Assembly: GCA_965116565.1 (NCBI GenBank)
Contig: OZ220699.1
Coordinates: 930,001 to 994,000, forward strand
Reading direction: 5' to 3'
Origin: Bin87 sp965116565
Lineage (GTDB): Bacteria; Chloroflexota; Dehalococcoidia; Lucifugimonadales; UBA3495
DNA length: 64,000 nt
Position numbers and translations under genes: made by a program. Under the pieces are notes generated by a model. It was not told the DNA's origin, ran no database searches, and saw nothing but the letters and a program-made list of their open reading frames with translations. Below are positions 8,035 to 16,373 of this stretch, in pieces. Position 1 is the stretch's first letter. Each line of letters begins with the position of its first letter.

Positions 8035-9337
8035 TAAAGATGCACCGGCTACGCTGTCCGCGCTGATTTCAGGATTGCAGGCCGATGTCGCCGATGTGCT
8101 GAATCGGGCGTTGTCCGGGGAGGACATCACGGTCGAGGACGGCGAGTTGCTGTTCGGGACGTCGGGAGCCGAGTTCACCGCCATGACCATGGTGGCAGAC
8201 GAACTGCGCCGCAGGGTGGTTGGCGACCTGGTGACCTACGTGGTGAACCGGAACGTCAACTTCACCAACGTGTGCATCAAGCGGTGCGGGTTCTGCGCGT
8301 TCAGCCGGGACTTCCGGGAGGAGGAAGGCTACTTCCTGCCGGTGAGCGAGATCATCCGGCGCGCGAAGGAAGCGCAGGAATATGGAGCCACGGAGGTGTG
8401 CATCCAGGCCGGGCTGCCGCCGCAGATGGAGGGGGACCTGTACATCAAGCTGTGCGAGGCGATCAAGGAAGAGTTGCCGGACATGCACATCCACGGGTTT
8501 TCGCCGGAGGAAGTGCTGTACGGATCGATACGGTCGCGGTGCAGCATCCGGGAGTACCTGCAGGGGTTGAAGGACGCGGGAGTGGGCAGCCTGCCGGGAA
8601 CGTCGGCGGAGGTGCTGGACCAGGAGTTGCGGGACATCATCTCGCCGGGCCGGATCACCGTGGACCAGTGGATGGAGGTGATCACCAACGCGCACGACCT
8701 GGGGATACCGACGACATCGACGGTGATGTTCGGGCACCGGGAGACCAACGCGCAGATCGTGCGGCACATCGCGCTGCTGAGGGACATCCAGCAGAGCACG
8801 GGCGGTTTCACCGAGTTCGTGCCGCTGAGCTTCGTGGCGTCGGAAGCGCCGATGTATTTCAAGCAGACGGTGGAAGGCGTGCGCTCGGGGCCGACGGGGA
8901 TGGACGTGATCAAGGTGCATGCGATCGCCCGGATCATGCTGAACAACTGGATACCCAACATCCAGGCCTCGTGGGTGAAAGAGGGGAGCCGCATGTCGCA
9001 GTTGCTGCTGACGGCAGGGGTGAACGACCTGGGAGGCACGCTGATCAACGAGAGCATCTCGACGTCGGCGGGGGCGATGCACGGCCAGCTGATGCGGCCG
9101 GGAGAGTTCCGGGGGATGATCCGCGAGGCGGGCCGGACGCCTGCGGAGAGGTACACGACCTACGGGATACGCCGGATCTATGGCGCGACCGACGAGGTCC
9201 TGGACCCGCTGGACCTGGTTGGGGACAACGTTGAAGAAATCTTCGGGTCGTACAACCAACTGGTGCAGATGGAATCCTACCGGTTCGAGCATCCCCGACA
9301 CGAACGGGAGCGGGCCGCGGCGGAAAGCTCGGGTTAG
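8018..9337 (+). CDS. cofH: 5-amino-6-(D-ribitylamino)uracil-L-tyrosine 4-hydroxyphenyl transferase, CofH
   Basis: Radical-SAM partner of CofG; it joins a tyrosine-derived 4-hydroxybenzyl group to the ribityl-aminouracil precursor of F0. The cluster motif CIKRCGFCAF places cysteines at 86, 90 and 93. FTNVCIKRCGFCAFSRDF, MHIHGFSPEEVLYG and GGTLINESISTSAG are family hallmarks; 439 residues is within the usual range. A second ATG lies 9 bp downstream. CofG and CofH are separate genes here, unlike the fused FbiC of actinobacteria. Confidence 0.95.
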   Translation: MPGMNDKDAPATLSALISGLQADVADVLNRALSGEDITVEDGELLFGTSGAEFTAMTMVADELRRRVVGDLVTYVVNRNVNFTNVCIKRCGFCAFSRDFREEEGYFLPVSEIIRRAKEAQEYGATEVCIQAGLPPQMEGDLYIKLCEAIKEELPDMHIHGFSPEEVLYGSIRSRCSIREYLQGLKDAGVGSLPGTSAEVLDQELRDIISPGRITVDQWMEVITNAHDLGIPTTSTVMFGHRETNAQIVRHIALLRDIQQSTGGFTEFVPLSFVASEAPMYFKQTVEGVRSGPTGMDVIKVHAIARIMLNNWIPNIQASWVKEGSRMSQLLLTAGVNDLGGTLINESISTSAGAMHGQLMRPGEFRGMIREAGRTPAERYTTYGIRRIYGATDEVLDPLDLVGDNVEEIFGSYNQLVQMESYRFEHPRHERERAAAESSG

Positions 9338-9376
9338 GGTATGTTGGCATACAGACCTTCATCGTAGGGGTGCGAC

Positions 9377-10198
9377 ATGACCACCGCCAAACCCTTCCTT
9401 GCCACGACCCCATTGCCGGCGGACTTTCGGCTGCCCGACCCGCCGGACGACCCCGAAGACAAGATGACCAGTTTCGACCAACTGGCCGCCACGGGTAGCG
9501 CCCATCACCTCCGCCAGCACCTGGGCAACCTGGACACGACTCTGGTGGCCGGGGAGCGTTACGTGGTCATCCACCCGACCCAGGGCATGGCGGGCAGCCA
9601 TTATCCCGACTTGCTGGTGGCTTTCGACGTGAATCCGGCGGCCTATAAGGCGAGGAACGGGTACGTCATACCGGAGCAGGGGAAGCCGCCGGACTTCGTG
9701 CTGGAGGTGGCGTCCCGGAGCACGGCTGACACGGACGTGTCCGACAAGCGGGCGGACTACGCGGCGATGCTGATACCGGAGTACTGGCGGTTTGACGAAA
9801 CGGGCGAGCATCACGGGACGCGGCTGGCGGGGGACCGGCTGGTGGACGAGGAGTACGTCGCCATCGCCATCGAGGAGTCGGCGGACGGGAGTTTGCAGGG
9901 GTACAGCGCGGCGTTGAACCTGTACCTGCGCTGGGAGGACGGTCAACTGCGGTGGATTGACCCGGCCACGGGTGAACACATATCCACCTTTGACAGCGAA
10001 CGGGCCCGCGCCGATGCCGAGCAAGCCGGCCGGTTGCAGGAACGGGCCCGCGCCGATGCCGAGCAAGCCGGCCGGTTGCAGGAACGGGCCCGCGCCGATG
10101 CCGAGCAAGCCGGCCGGTCGCAGGAACGGGCCCGCGCCGATGCTGCCGAGGCCCGGGTCCGGCAGCTCGAAGAACATCTGCATCAGCAAGACCGTTAG
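9377..10198 (+). CDS. Uma2 family (DUF820) PD-(D/E)XK-like nuclease with repeat coiled-coil tail
   Basis: 273 residues. The N-terminal 190 residues match the Uma2/DUF820 fold: YPDLLVAFDV and PPDFVLEVASRSTADTDVSDKRADY provide the D, E-x-S and K positions of a PD-(D/E)XK site, followed by IPEYWRFD. The C-terminus is a coiled coil built from three and a half copies of a 14-residue unit, ERARADAEQAGRLQ, encoded by 42-bp DNA repeats. Uma2 proteins are common, multi-copy and poorly understood. It interrupts the F420 block between cofH and cofD (39 bp after cofH), with no visible link to cofactor synthesis. Confidence 0.85.
   Translation: MTTAKPFLATTPLPADFRLPDPPDDPEDKMTSFDQLAATGSAHHLRQHLGNLDTTLVAGERYVVIHPTQGMAGSHYPDLLVAFDVNPAAYKARNGYVIPEQGKPPDFVLEVASRSTADTDVSDKRADYAAMLIPEYWRFDETGEHHGTRLAGDRLVDEEYVAIAIEESADGSLQGYSAALNLYLRWEDGQLRWIDPATGEHISTFDSERARADAEQAGRLQERARADAEQAGRLQERARADAEQAGRSQERARADAAEARVRQLEEHLHQQDR
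9998..10145 (+). repeat. 42-bp coding tandem repeat (3.5 copies)
   Basis: Copies start at 9998, 10040 and 10082, with a partial copy at 10124. They are almost identical; the third differs by one base (GGTTGCAG to GGTCGCAG). Being a multiple of three, changes in copy number would keep the frame of the Uma2-like gene. Near identity suggests recent expansion. Confidence 0.9.
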
Positions 10199-10276
10199 AA
10201 AAGCCAAAGAGGCGCAGGAATGAGATACCTACTCTGGTCACGGCTCTAGGTCGGGATGGCGACATAACGTTTGAAA

Positions 10277-11248
10277 ATGGCAGCAGAGCCTAATCAAAAG
10301 GGTGAACGGGTGCCGGGCGGCAATGTGCTGGCGCTGGCCGGCGGCGTCGGCGGGGCCAAGCTGGCGCTGGGGCTGACGAGGCTCCTGCCGCCGGAACGGC
10401 TGACCATTGTGGTGAACACCGGGGATGACGAGGAGTTCCACGGATTGCACGTGTCGCCGGACCTGGACACCATGACGTACACGCTTTCGGGCTGGTACAA
10501 CCCGGAGACGGGATGGGGAGTGGCCGGCGATTCGTTTGAGACGCTGGGCACGCTGAAACGGCTGGGCGCAGATGCGTGGTTCAACCTGGGGGACCGGGAC
10601 TTCGCGATGCACATCCGGCGCACGGAGTTGCTGCATCGAGGGATGACGTTATCGGACGTTACGGCGGGGTTGACGAGCCGGTTGGGCATTGAACACCGGA
10701 TTGTGCCGATGAGCGATGAGCCGGTGCGGACGGTGTTGGAAACGGACGCGGGCACGCTGTCGATGCAGGAATACTTCGTGAAGCACAGGGCGGGGCCCGT
10801 GGTGAGGTCGATCAGGTACGCCGGAGCTGAGGACGCCAGCCCGTCGCCCGGGTTTGCGGAGGCGTTGGGGTCGGCGGATGTGATCGTGTTCTGCCCATCG
10901 AATCCGCATCTGAGCGTCGCGCCGATCCTGGCGATTCCGGGGGTGCGGGATGCGATTGCGGGTCATGCGGGCTGCCGGATGGCGGTGAGTCCGATAGTTG
11001 GAGGAGACGCGGTGCGCGGGCCGGCGGGCAAGATCATGGGTGAACTGGGCGCGGAGGTGTCGGCGGTGGGCGTGGCGAGGGAGTACCAGGGCCTGTGCGA
11101 CGTGCTGGTGGTGGACAACCAGGACGCTGACCTGTCGGACGCGATCGCATCGGTGGGCATCAGGGCGGTGGCAACGGGTACAATAATGCAGACCGACGAC
11201 GACAAGATTGCGCTGGCACGGACGGTGTTAGAGTTGGGATGCAAGTAG
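10277..11248 (+). CDS. cofD: 2-phospho-L-lactate (or PEP) transferase CofD
   Basis: Transfers the phospholactyl/phosphoenolpyruvyl moiety of the CofC product to F0 to give F420-0 (or the dehydro form). Signature LALAGGVGGAKLALGLTRLL near residue 20, then VVNTGDDEEFHGLHVSPDLD, FNLGDRDFAMH and FCPSNPHLSVAPIL, all typical of CofD. I use the ATG at 10277; a TTG lies two codons upstream. cofC follows after 76 bp containing a hairpin repeat. F420-0:gamma-glutamyl ligase (CofE) is not in the window. Confidence 0.95.
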   Translation: MAAEPNQKGERVPGGNVLALAGGVGGAKLALGLTRLLPPERLTIVVNTGDDEEFHGLHVSPDLDTMTYTLSGWYNPETGWGVAGDSFETLGTLKRLGADAWFNLGDRDFAMHIRRTELLHRGMTLSDVTAGLTSRLGIEHRIVPMSDEPVRTVLETDAGTLSMQEYFVKHRAGPVVRSIRYAGAEDASPSPGFAEALGSADVIVFCPSNPHLSVAPILAIPGVRDAIAGHAGCRMAVSPIVGGDAVRGPAGKIMGELGAEVSAVGVAREYQGLCDVLVVDNQDADLSDAIASVGIRAVATGTIMQTDDDKIALARTVLELGCK

Positions 11249-11262
11249 ATCGGGCAGGACGG

Positions 11263-11300
11263 CCCCTCACCCCAGCCCTCTCCCTCCAGGGGAGAGGGAG
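11263..11300. repeat. Hairpin repeat (CCCTCACCCCAGCCCTCTCCC family), full copy
   Basis: CCCCTCACCCCAGCCCTCTC is followed after a 6-nt turn by GGGGAGAGGGA, forming a GC-rich hairpin 15 bp after the cofD stop. Similar copies lie at 14103, 16374, 2804 and 1734. Confidence 0.75.
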
Positions 11301-11324
11301 TGCAAAATTCGCGGAGTGACCAGG

Positions 11325-12014
11325 ATGTTGACGGAATTGGGAACCGACTCGAACCCGCCGGTGATGCCGATAGTGCCGATGAAACCGCTGTCTCAGTGCA
11401 AGACGAGACTGGAACGGGTGATGGGGCCGCAGGACCGGGCGGATTTGACCATGGGGATGCTGCGGCGGGTGCTGCTGGCCATACGGGGGGCCGGAGTCGA
11501 TCCATTCTGGGTGATCGGCGGCGACGACCGGATACGCAATATGTCGAGGACGCTGGGTGCGGCGTGGATTGAGGATCTGGGCAGAAACCTGAATGACACC
11601 ATTACCAAGGCGTTTGAGAGCGCGCGACTGCGGGAAGTTTCGGCGCTGTACCTGCCCGGGGACTTGCCGTTCATAAAGCCGGGCGACATCCACCAACTGA
11701 TACGCAGCGCGCAGCATCAGCACAACGTCACGCTGTCGCCGGCAAGGCGGGACGGCGGGACCAACGCGATCCTGGTGCCGTACGACCTGATACCGTATTT
11801 CAGGCCGGAGCTGGGCAGCAACAGCTTCCGCAAGCACGTGGGAACGGCGGCGCGCATGGGCGTGTCGGTCGCGTTCTACTACAGCGGGGGCATGGGATTC
11901 GACCTGGACGACGGGTCGGACCTGGACGAATACGAGGTCATGGAGCCGGGTTTGCTGGAACGGTTAATGGGCCGCAAGCCGGGCAATATCAACCGGAGGC
12001 CGCTGGAGTTGTGA
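11325..12014 (+). CDS. cofC: 2-phospho-L-lactate/PEP guanylyltransferase CofC
   Basis: Nucleotidyltransferase that activates phospholactate or phosphoenolpyruvate with GTP for CofD. PIVPMKPLSQCKTRLERV near the N-terminus matches the CofC start, with YLPGDLPFIKPGDI and RRDGGTNAILVPYDLI further on. I favour the ATG at 11325 because GGAG ends 9 nt upstream; a GTG at 11316 is possible. The C-terminal 30 residues (ERLMGRKPGNINRRPLEL) are a short extension. The stop overlaps the next start by 4 bp (GTGA). Confidence 0.9.
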   Translation: MLTELGTDSNPPVMPIVPMKPLSQCKTRLERVMGPQDRADLTMGMLRRVLLAIRGAGVDPFWVIGGDDRIRNMSRTLGAAWIEDLGRNLNDTITKAFESARLREVSALYLPGDLPFIKPGDIHQLIRSAQHQHNVTLSPARRDGGTNAILVPYDLIPYFRPELGSNSFRKHVGTAARMGVSVAFYYSGGMGFDLDDGSDLDEYEVMEPGLLERLMGRKPGNINRRPLEL

Positions 12015-13015
12015 GCAAGAACACCATGAAATCAGGACCGGTGAAACTAGGCTGCCTGCTGCCCACGCGGGGGTTGCTGCTGGAGGACGACCGGCCGACG
12101 GATGCCGAATCGGTGTTGCGGCTGGCGACGTGGGCGGAGGAGGCCGGGCTGGATTCGGTATGGGTGGGCGACAGCCTGACGGCCAAGCCGCGGCTGGAGG
12201 CGATGACAACGCTGGCGGCGATTGCGGCGCGCACGGAGCGAGTCCGGCTGGGGACGGCGGTGATGCTGATGGCGCTGCGGCATCCGGTGCTGCTGGCGCA
12301 GATGATGGGCACCGTGGACCTGATCTCCGGCGGGCGGCTGCAGCTTGGGATTGGCGTCGGCGGCGCGTTCAACGCGATGCAGCAGGCGGAATGGCGCAAC
12401 GTGCAGGTGAACCAACGTACGCGGGCGCCGCGCCTGGAAGAGATGCTGGAGGTGATCAAGGGGCTGGGGAAAGACGAACCGTTCAGCTTTGCCGGCCGGC
12501 ATTTTGATCTTGACGATGTTGTGATGCAGCCCACACCGGTGCAGGAAGGCGGGGTGCCTGTTTACCTGGCGGTGCACTGGCACGGGCGCGGGGATGGGCA
12601 GGGAGCGCAGCGGGAACGTCAGGCGCGACGGGCGGCGAGGCTGTCGGACGGGATCATTTCGATATCGGCGACGCCGGATGAGTTCGTGGAGTTGAACGAG
12701 ACGGTCGACGGCTTCTGCGCGGAGTATGGGCGCGATCCGGAGGGCATGTCGTCGGTGATGTACCTGACCGTCAACATGGACGAGGACATCGGGCGGGCCG
12801 AAGCAGAGGCCGAGGACTGGCTGCTGGGGTACTACGGAGCGAATATCTGGGGCGACCGCTGGGGTCCATTCGGTGGCGCCGAGCGGGTCCGGGAGCGCAT
12901 CCATGCGTACAGCGAGGCGGGGGCCGATCAAGTGGTGGTGAGGTTTGCGTCGTACCGGCAGGAGGAGCAGATGCAGACGTTCCTGGAGCAGGTCGCGCCG
13001 GACTTCAGCCGGTAA
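12011..13015 (+). CDS. LLM class F420/flavin-dependent oxidoreductase
   Basis: 334 residues with the bacterial-luciferase-like TIM-barrel pattern: LATWAEEAGLDSVWVGDSL, LAAIAARTERVRLGTAVMLM, RHPVLLAQMMGTVDLISGGR and LGIGVGG. This superfamily uses F420H2 or FMNH2. Translational coupling to cofC through a GTGA overlap makes F420 the likely cofactor. A segment near 190-215 (GDGQGAQRERQARRAARLSD) is more charged than usual. The substrate cannot be assigned. Confidence 0.9.
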   Translation: MSKNTMKSGPVKLGCLLPTRGLLLEDDRPTDAESVLRLATWAEEAGLDSVWVGDSLTAKPRLEAMTTLAAIAARTERVRLGTAVMLMALRHPVLLAQMMGTVDLISGGRLQLGIGVGGAFNAMQQAEWRNVQVNQRTRAPRLEEMLEVIKGLGKDEPFSFAGRHFDLDDVVMQPTPVQEGGVPVYLAVHWHGRGDGQGAQRERQARRAARLSDGIISISATPDEFVELNETVDGFCAEYGRDPEGMSSVMYLTVNMDEDIGRAEAEAEDWLLGYYGANIWGDRWGPFGGAERVRERIHAYSEAGADQVVVRFASYRQEEQMQTFLEQVAPDFSR

Positions 13016-13030
13016 GGTTTCGCTTACATC

Positions 13031-13053
13031 GATGAACAGGATACACAGGATGA
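13031..13053 (+). repeat. Dispersed GATGAACAGGAT...CAGGATGA repeat
   Basis: GATGAACAGGATACACAGGA plus TGA just upstream of the fabI-like gene. A copy on the other strand at 23381-23403 matches at 19 of 23 positions, so this is a dispersed intergenic repeat. Confidence 0.55.
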
Positions 13054-13068
13054 TTTTGAGGTTGATGC

Positions 13069-13842
13069 GTGTACCCGATTGATTTGACGGGCCGCAATGC
13101 GGTCATATTTGGCGTGGCGAACGACCGCAGCATCGCCTGGGCCATCGCCCGAACGCTGGCGGAGAGCGGCGCGCGGATCGCGCTGACGTACCAGAACGAC
13201 CGGCTCAAGGACCGGGTGGCGCGTTTGGCGGACACGCTGGACGACGCGGTGATACTGCCGTGCGACGCGTCTGAGGACGGGCAGATCGAGGAGGTTTTCG
13301 AGAGCCTGCAATCGCAGATGGGGAACCTGTCGGTGCTGGTGCACAGCATCGCATTCGCCAACCGCGAGGATCTGGCCGGTCGTCTGGCGGACACGGGCCG
13401 GGACGGGTTCCGGCTGGCGTTGGAGATCAGCGCGTTCACGCTGCTGCCGATGGTCCGGCATGCCGCGCCGCTGATGACGGACGGCGGGAGCGTGATCGCC
13501 ATGACGTTCCACGCATCGAGCCGGGTGTATCCCGGATATAACGTGATGGGGACGGCGAAGGCGGCGCTGGAGCACGAGGTTCGGCAGTTGGCCCACGAGT
13601 ACGGCGGCGACGGGATTCGGGTGAACGCGATATCGGCGGGGCCGGTTGACACGCTGGCGGCGCGAGGAATCAGCGGGTTCCTGGACATGAAGCGGGCCCA
13701 TGCCGAACGGGCGCCGCTGCAGCGGAACATCACCGCGGACGAGGTGGCGAAGACGGCGTTGTTCCTGTCGAGCGACCTATCGACGGGGGTTACGGGGACG
13801 GTGCTGCCGGTGGACGCGGGCTACCACATCATGGCGGTGTGA
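13069..13842 (+). CDS. fabI: FabI-like enoyl-[acyl-carrier-protein] reductase (SDR family)
   Basis: 257 residues, the FabI length. It would reduce trans-2-enoyl-ACP with NAD(P)H in type II fatty-acid synthesis. FGVANDRSIAWAIA is the FabI-type nucleotide motif, Tyr157-x6-Lys164 is in YNVMGTAKAALE, and AISAGPVDTLAARGIS is the FabI substrate-loop signature. Aligned by eye to E. coli FabI, the second catalytic tyrosine (Tyr146) is Phe147 here. That leaves some doubt whether the substrate is enoyl-ACP. GTG start with GAGG 7 nt upstream. Confidence 0.78.
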   Translation: MYPIDLTGRNAVIFGVANDRSIAWAIARTLAESGARIALTYQNDRLKDRVARLADTLDDAVILPCDASEDGQIEEVFESLQSQMGNLSVLVHSIAFANREDLAGRLADTGRDGFRLALEISAFTLLPMVRHAAPLMTDGGSVIAMTFHASSRVYPGYNVMGTAKAALEHEVRQLAHEYGGDGIRVNAISAGPVDTLAARGISGFLDMKRAHAERAPLQRNITADEVAKTALFLSSDLSTGVTGTVLPVDAGYHIMAV

Positions 13843-14018
13843 GCCGAGACCCGTGCGTATCGGAGCGGTGGTTGGTGCGGGGCACTGAGCGCATGGTTGT
13901 GCGCCCTTACGCGACGAACAGGCGCGGAACCGGGCGATGCTCTGACCAACGAGCGGGCGAGGCATGTCCGCCCCTGCGTATGTTTGCCGTGTCGCCGGTG
14001 CGAACTGGGCAGCAAAAA

Positions 14019-14043
14019 GGGCGAATGGGTTATTCGCCCCTGC
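14019..14043. repeat. Palindromic repeat GGGCGAAT...ATTCGCCCC
   Basis: GGGCGAATGGGTTATTCGCC forms a hairpin with 8-bp arms. A perfect 28-bp palindromic copy is found at 26975-27002 between the oligopeptide-binding and permease genes. Confidence 0.7.
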
Positions 14044-14102
14044 ACCGTTTGCCGGAATGTCGTCGGGTGGAACAGACGGCATAGCAGGGGCAGTATTCAT
14101 CA

Positions 14103-14136
14103 TCACCCCAGCCCTTTCCCGTCGAGGGAGAGGGGA
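14103..14136. repeat. Hairpin repeat (CACCCCAGCCCTTTCCC family)
   Basis: CACCCCAGCCCTTTCCC, a short turn and GGGAGAGGGG form a hairpin 13 bp from the stop codon of the zinc-ribbon/TPR gene. Same family as 11263-11300. Confidence 0.7.
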
Positions 14137-14148
14137 CACTTCGTCCCG

Positions 14149-14916
14149 TCAGATGGCTTCGAGCTGGGCCTGGTCGGCGGCGGCTTTGTCGCTGAGTCCC
14201 AGCTCACTGTAGGCCTTGGCGCGGTTGGCCCAAGCGTCGCGGTAGCGGGGATCGAGGGCGATGGCCTTGGTGAACTGGTCAACGGCTTCGCGCACGCGGC
14301 CCTGGTTGAACAGCGTGAGTCCCGCTTCGGTCATGGCCGACGCGGTCAGCGGCCGGGTGATCTTGTTGGGGACTGCGGTGAAAGCCGGTCCCGGGTCGGG
14401 TTGGGGAGCCGCGGGTTGAGCGGGTGCGTCGGCCGTGGCGGTGGTTTGTTCGGAGGCCAGGACGGGCTCAGGCGCGATCCCGGGCGCCGGTTGTTCTGCG
14501 GCGGCGGGAGCCTCAGGCGCGTCTTCGGATGTGGCCGCTACGACGGTTTCAGGCGCCGGCGCCCCTTCAGGAGCGACTTCGTCGGTGGCGTAGGGGCGGC
14601 TCAGTTCCCACCCGCAATTGGTGCAGAAATTGGGCCCGGGCTCATGGGCGTGCTGACAACGAGGGCAATATACGTTGGTGTCCTCAGCGATCTCGTCGCC
14701 GACGGGCTGGCGGCTGGGCATGAACACCAAGGCGACCATGGGGGCCATGCACAGGATGGTAACAGCGTCCGGGAGCGCGTCGATCAGGTAGACCGCGATG
14801 GCGGGGAGCGCGGCGGCTCCGGCCCAGACGAGCATGTTGCGTCGCTTCCTCGACGCCAGCCGGGCAGTCCACAAGACCACGAACAAGACCGACAGGATTT
14901 GTAGAATTACATCCAT
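14149..14916 (-). CDS. Membrane-anchored zinc-ribbon and TPR protein, unknown function
   Basis: About 255 residues from the ATG at 14916. Order of parts: two transmembrane helices (about residues 4-20 and 30-65), a zinc ribbon formed by CPRC and CTNC (about 83-100), a long Ala/Pro/Glu linker (about 110-180), and a C-terminal TPR pair containing GRVREAVDQFTKAIALDPRY. The layout suggests an inner-membrane protein with a cytosolic protein-binding tail. No catalytic motif. Low-complexity linker length may vary between strains. Confidence 0.75.
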   Translation of the reverse strand: MDVILQILSVLFVVLWTARLASRKRRNMLVWAGAAALPAIAVYLIDALPDAVTILCMAPMVALVFMPSRQPVGDEIAEDTNVYCPRCQHAHEPGPNFCTNCGWELSRPYATDEVAPEGAPAPETVVAATSEDAPEAPAAAEQPAPGIAPEPVLASEQTTATADAPAQPAAPQPDPGPAFTAVPNKITRPLTASAMTEAGLTLFNQGRVREAVDQFTKAIALDPRYRDAWANRAKAYSELGLSDKAAADQAQLEAI

Positions 14917-15015
14917 ATTCACCCGTTATTCGTTGGTACGCAATCCATTATAACCGGATCGCGCCAAAGGCGGCAAACCAACAGCGCAGGTCGTACGGCG
15001 CCGGGTTCTCGCAAA

Positions 15016-15045
15016 TTGACAGTGGCAAACCGGCGATGCTATCGT
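15016..15045 (+). promoter_or_regulatory. Probable promoter of the class V FBPase gene
   Basis: Perfect TTGACA at 15016-15021, 18-bp spacer, TATCGT at 15040-15045. The start codon is about 85 bp downstream, leaving a leader of roughly 75 nt. Confidence 0.5.
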
Positions 15046-15129
15046 ACAGTTTACCAAAATCCACTAAAACAGTGTTGAAGCGCATCGTTTCTGGCAGCAA
15101 AAACGGGTGCGACGAGAGGGAGATTTCTG

Positions 15130-16305
15130 ATGGATCTGACGATATCCGTGTTGAAGGCGGACGTGGGTTCGATAGGCGGGCACACCAAGCCATCGGACAG
15201 GATGATGGAATCCGTACGGGCCGCCGCGGACAAGGCCATCAAGGATGGGCTGCTGATTGACGCGTACGTCGGGCATACGGGTGACGATATCTGCATCACC
15301 TCGACCCACACCAGGGGTGACAACGACGACGCGGTACACCAATTTGCATGGAACTCGTTCCTGGAGGCTACGGAGATCGCGCGGCAGTACGGACTGTATG
15401 GAGCCGGTCAGGATCTGTTGGTGGACGCGCCGTCCGGCAACATAAGGGGCGCGGGCCCCGCGGTGGCCGAGATCACCTTTGATCACGATCCGATCAAGAC
15501 GAACCCGATCCGGCCGGCAGAGTCGTTCTTCGTGCTGGCGGCGGACAAATGCGGACCGGGCGCGTACAACCTGCCGATGTTCCTGGGGTTCGCGGACCCG
15601 ATGTACTGCGCGGGCCTGATGCTGCCGCGACTGGGCGACGGCTTCACGTTCAACATCATAGACATGGACAACACCGACGGCGACAGCATCATCTCGCTGA
15701 ACGCGCCGGAGGACTACTACAAGATCACGGTGCTGCTGCGGGACAACGAGCGGTTCGCGATTGAGAGCATCGATTCGCGCTACAGCGGCCAGACGGCTGC
15801 GGCGATCTCCGCGACGCGGCTGCACAACATCGCGGGCAGCTACACCGGTAAAGACGATCCGGTGGCGGTGGTGCGGAACCAGGGCATCTTCCCGGCGCCG
15901 GAGGAGTTGATCTCTCCCTACACCAAGGCGCACTTCATTGGCGGGGACGCGCGAGGATCGCACGTGATGCCGCTGATGCCCGTGCCGATCAACACCGCGG
16001 TTACGGGGATGTACTGCCTGCCGCTGGTGTCGTGCATTGGGTTCAGCATCAGCGCCGAGGGCAAGTTTGCCGAATCGTCGACGGACTTCTTCGACAACCC
16101 GGCGTGGGACTACACGCGGCAGTTGGCGCAGGAGAAGGGCATCGCGATGCGGTCGCAGGGGTGGTCGGGCGCGGCCATGCTTCCGTACGGTGAGCTGGAG
16201 TACTCGGGATTTCGGCAGAGCATCGGCGACCTGGTGGACCGGTTCGCGATTCGGGCCAACGGGCACCAGCCAGCGGAGGCGGTGGTCACCGGCGACGACG
16301 ACTAA
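15130..16305 (+). CDS. fbp: Class V fructose-1,6-bisphosphatase (FBP aldolase/phosphatase)
   Basis: 391 residues. The N-terminus DLTISVLKADVGSIGGHT and the C-terminal LEYSGFRQSIGDLVDRF are hallmarks of the bifunctional FBP aldolase/phosphatase. This family makes fructose-6-phosphate from triose phosphates in one enzyme and is typical of archaea and deep-branching bacteria. It acts in the cytosol in gluconeogenesis and needs Mg2+. Acidic metal-binding clusters such as IDMDNTDGDS and FDHDPIKTNPIRPAESFF are present. GGGAG sits 7 nt before the ATG. The gene is monocistronic, convergent with the aminotransferase gene. A YvcK-type gluconeogenesis factor lies at 49.4 kb. Confidence 0.94.
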   Translation: MDLTISVLKADVGSIGGHTKPSDRMMESVRAAADKAIKDGLLIDAYVGHTGDDICITSTHTRGDNDDAVHQFAWNSFLEATEIARQYGLYGAGQDLLVDAPSGNIRGAGPAVAEITFDHDPIKTNPIRPAESFFVLAADKCGPGAYNLPMFLGFADPMYCAGLMLPRLGDGFTFNIIDMDNTDGDSIISLNAPEDYYKITVLLRDNERFAIESIDSRYSGQTAAAISATRLHNIAGSYTGKDDPVAVVRNQGIFPAPEELISPYTKAHFIGGDARGSHVMPLMPVPINTAVTGMYCLPLVSCIGFSISAEGKFAESSTDFFDNPAWDYTRQLAQEKGIAMRSQGWSGAAMLPYGELEYSGFRQSIGDLVDRFAIRANGHQPAEAVVTGDDD

Positions 16306-16330
16306 CGGGCGGTCAAATCAAACGACGATC

Positions 16331-16355
16331 AGGGGCGGGTCTCAGACCCGCCCCT
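16331..16355. terminator. GC-rich hairpin between convergent fbp and aminotransferase genes
   Basis: AGGGGCGGGTC and GACCCGCCCCT are perfect 11-bp arms around a TCA loop, followed by GGGATTTT. It could end fbp transcription. The same hairpin type is also known as a dispersed repeat, so a terminator role is inferred. Confidence 0.55.
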
Positions 16356-16373
16356 GGGATTTTCCGGAGGTCT

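Larger units (their letters stand above)
13843..14148. other. 306-bp gap between fabI-like and zinc-ribbon genes
   Basis: No credible gene. It holds a palindromic repeat at 14019-14043 and a hairpin repeat at 14103-14136. The stretch 13900-13980 (several GGGCG/CGCCC blocks) looks like further degenerate repeat sequence. Confidence 0.6.

Noticed and set aside
9998..10145. Tandem repeats considered as a CRISPR array
   Set aside because: Units are contiguous without spacers and encode a coiled coil in frame.
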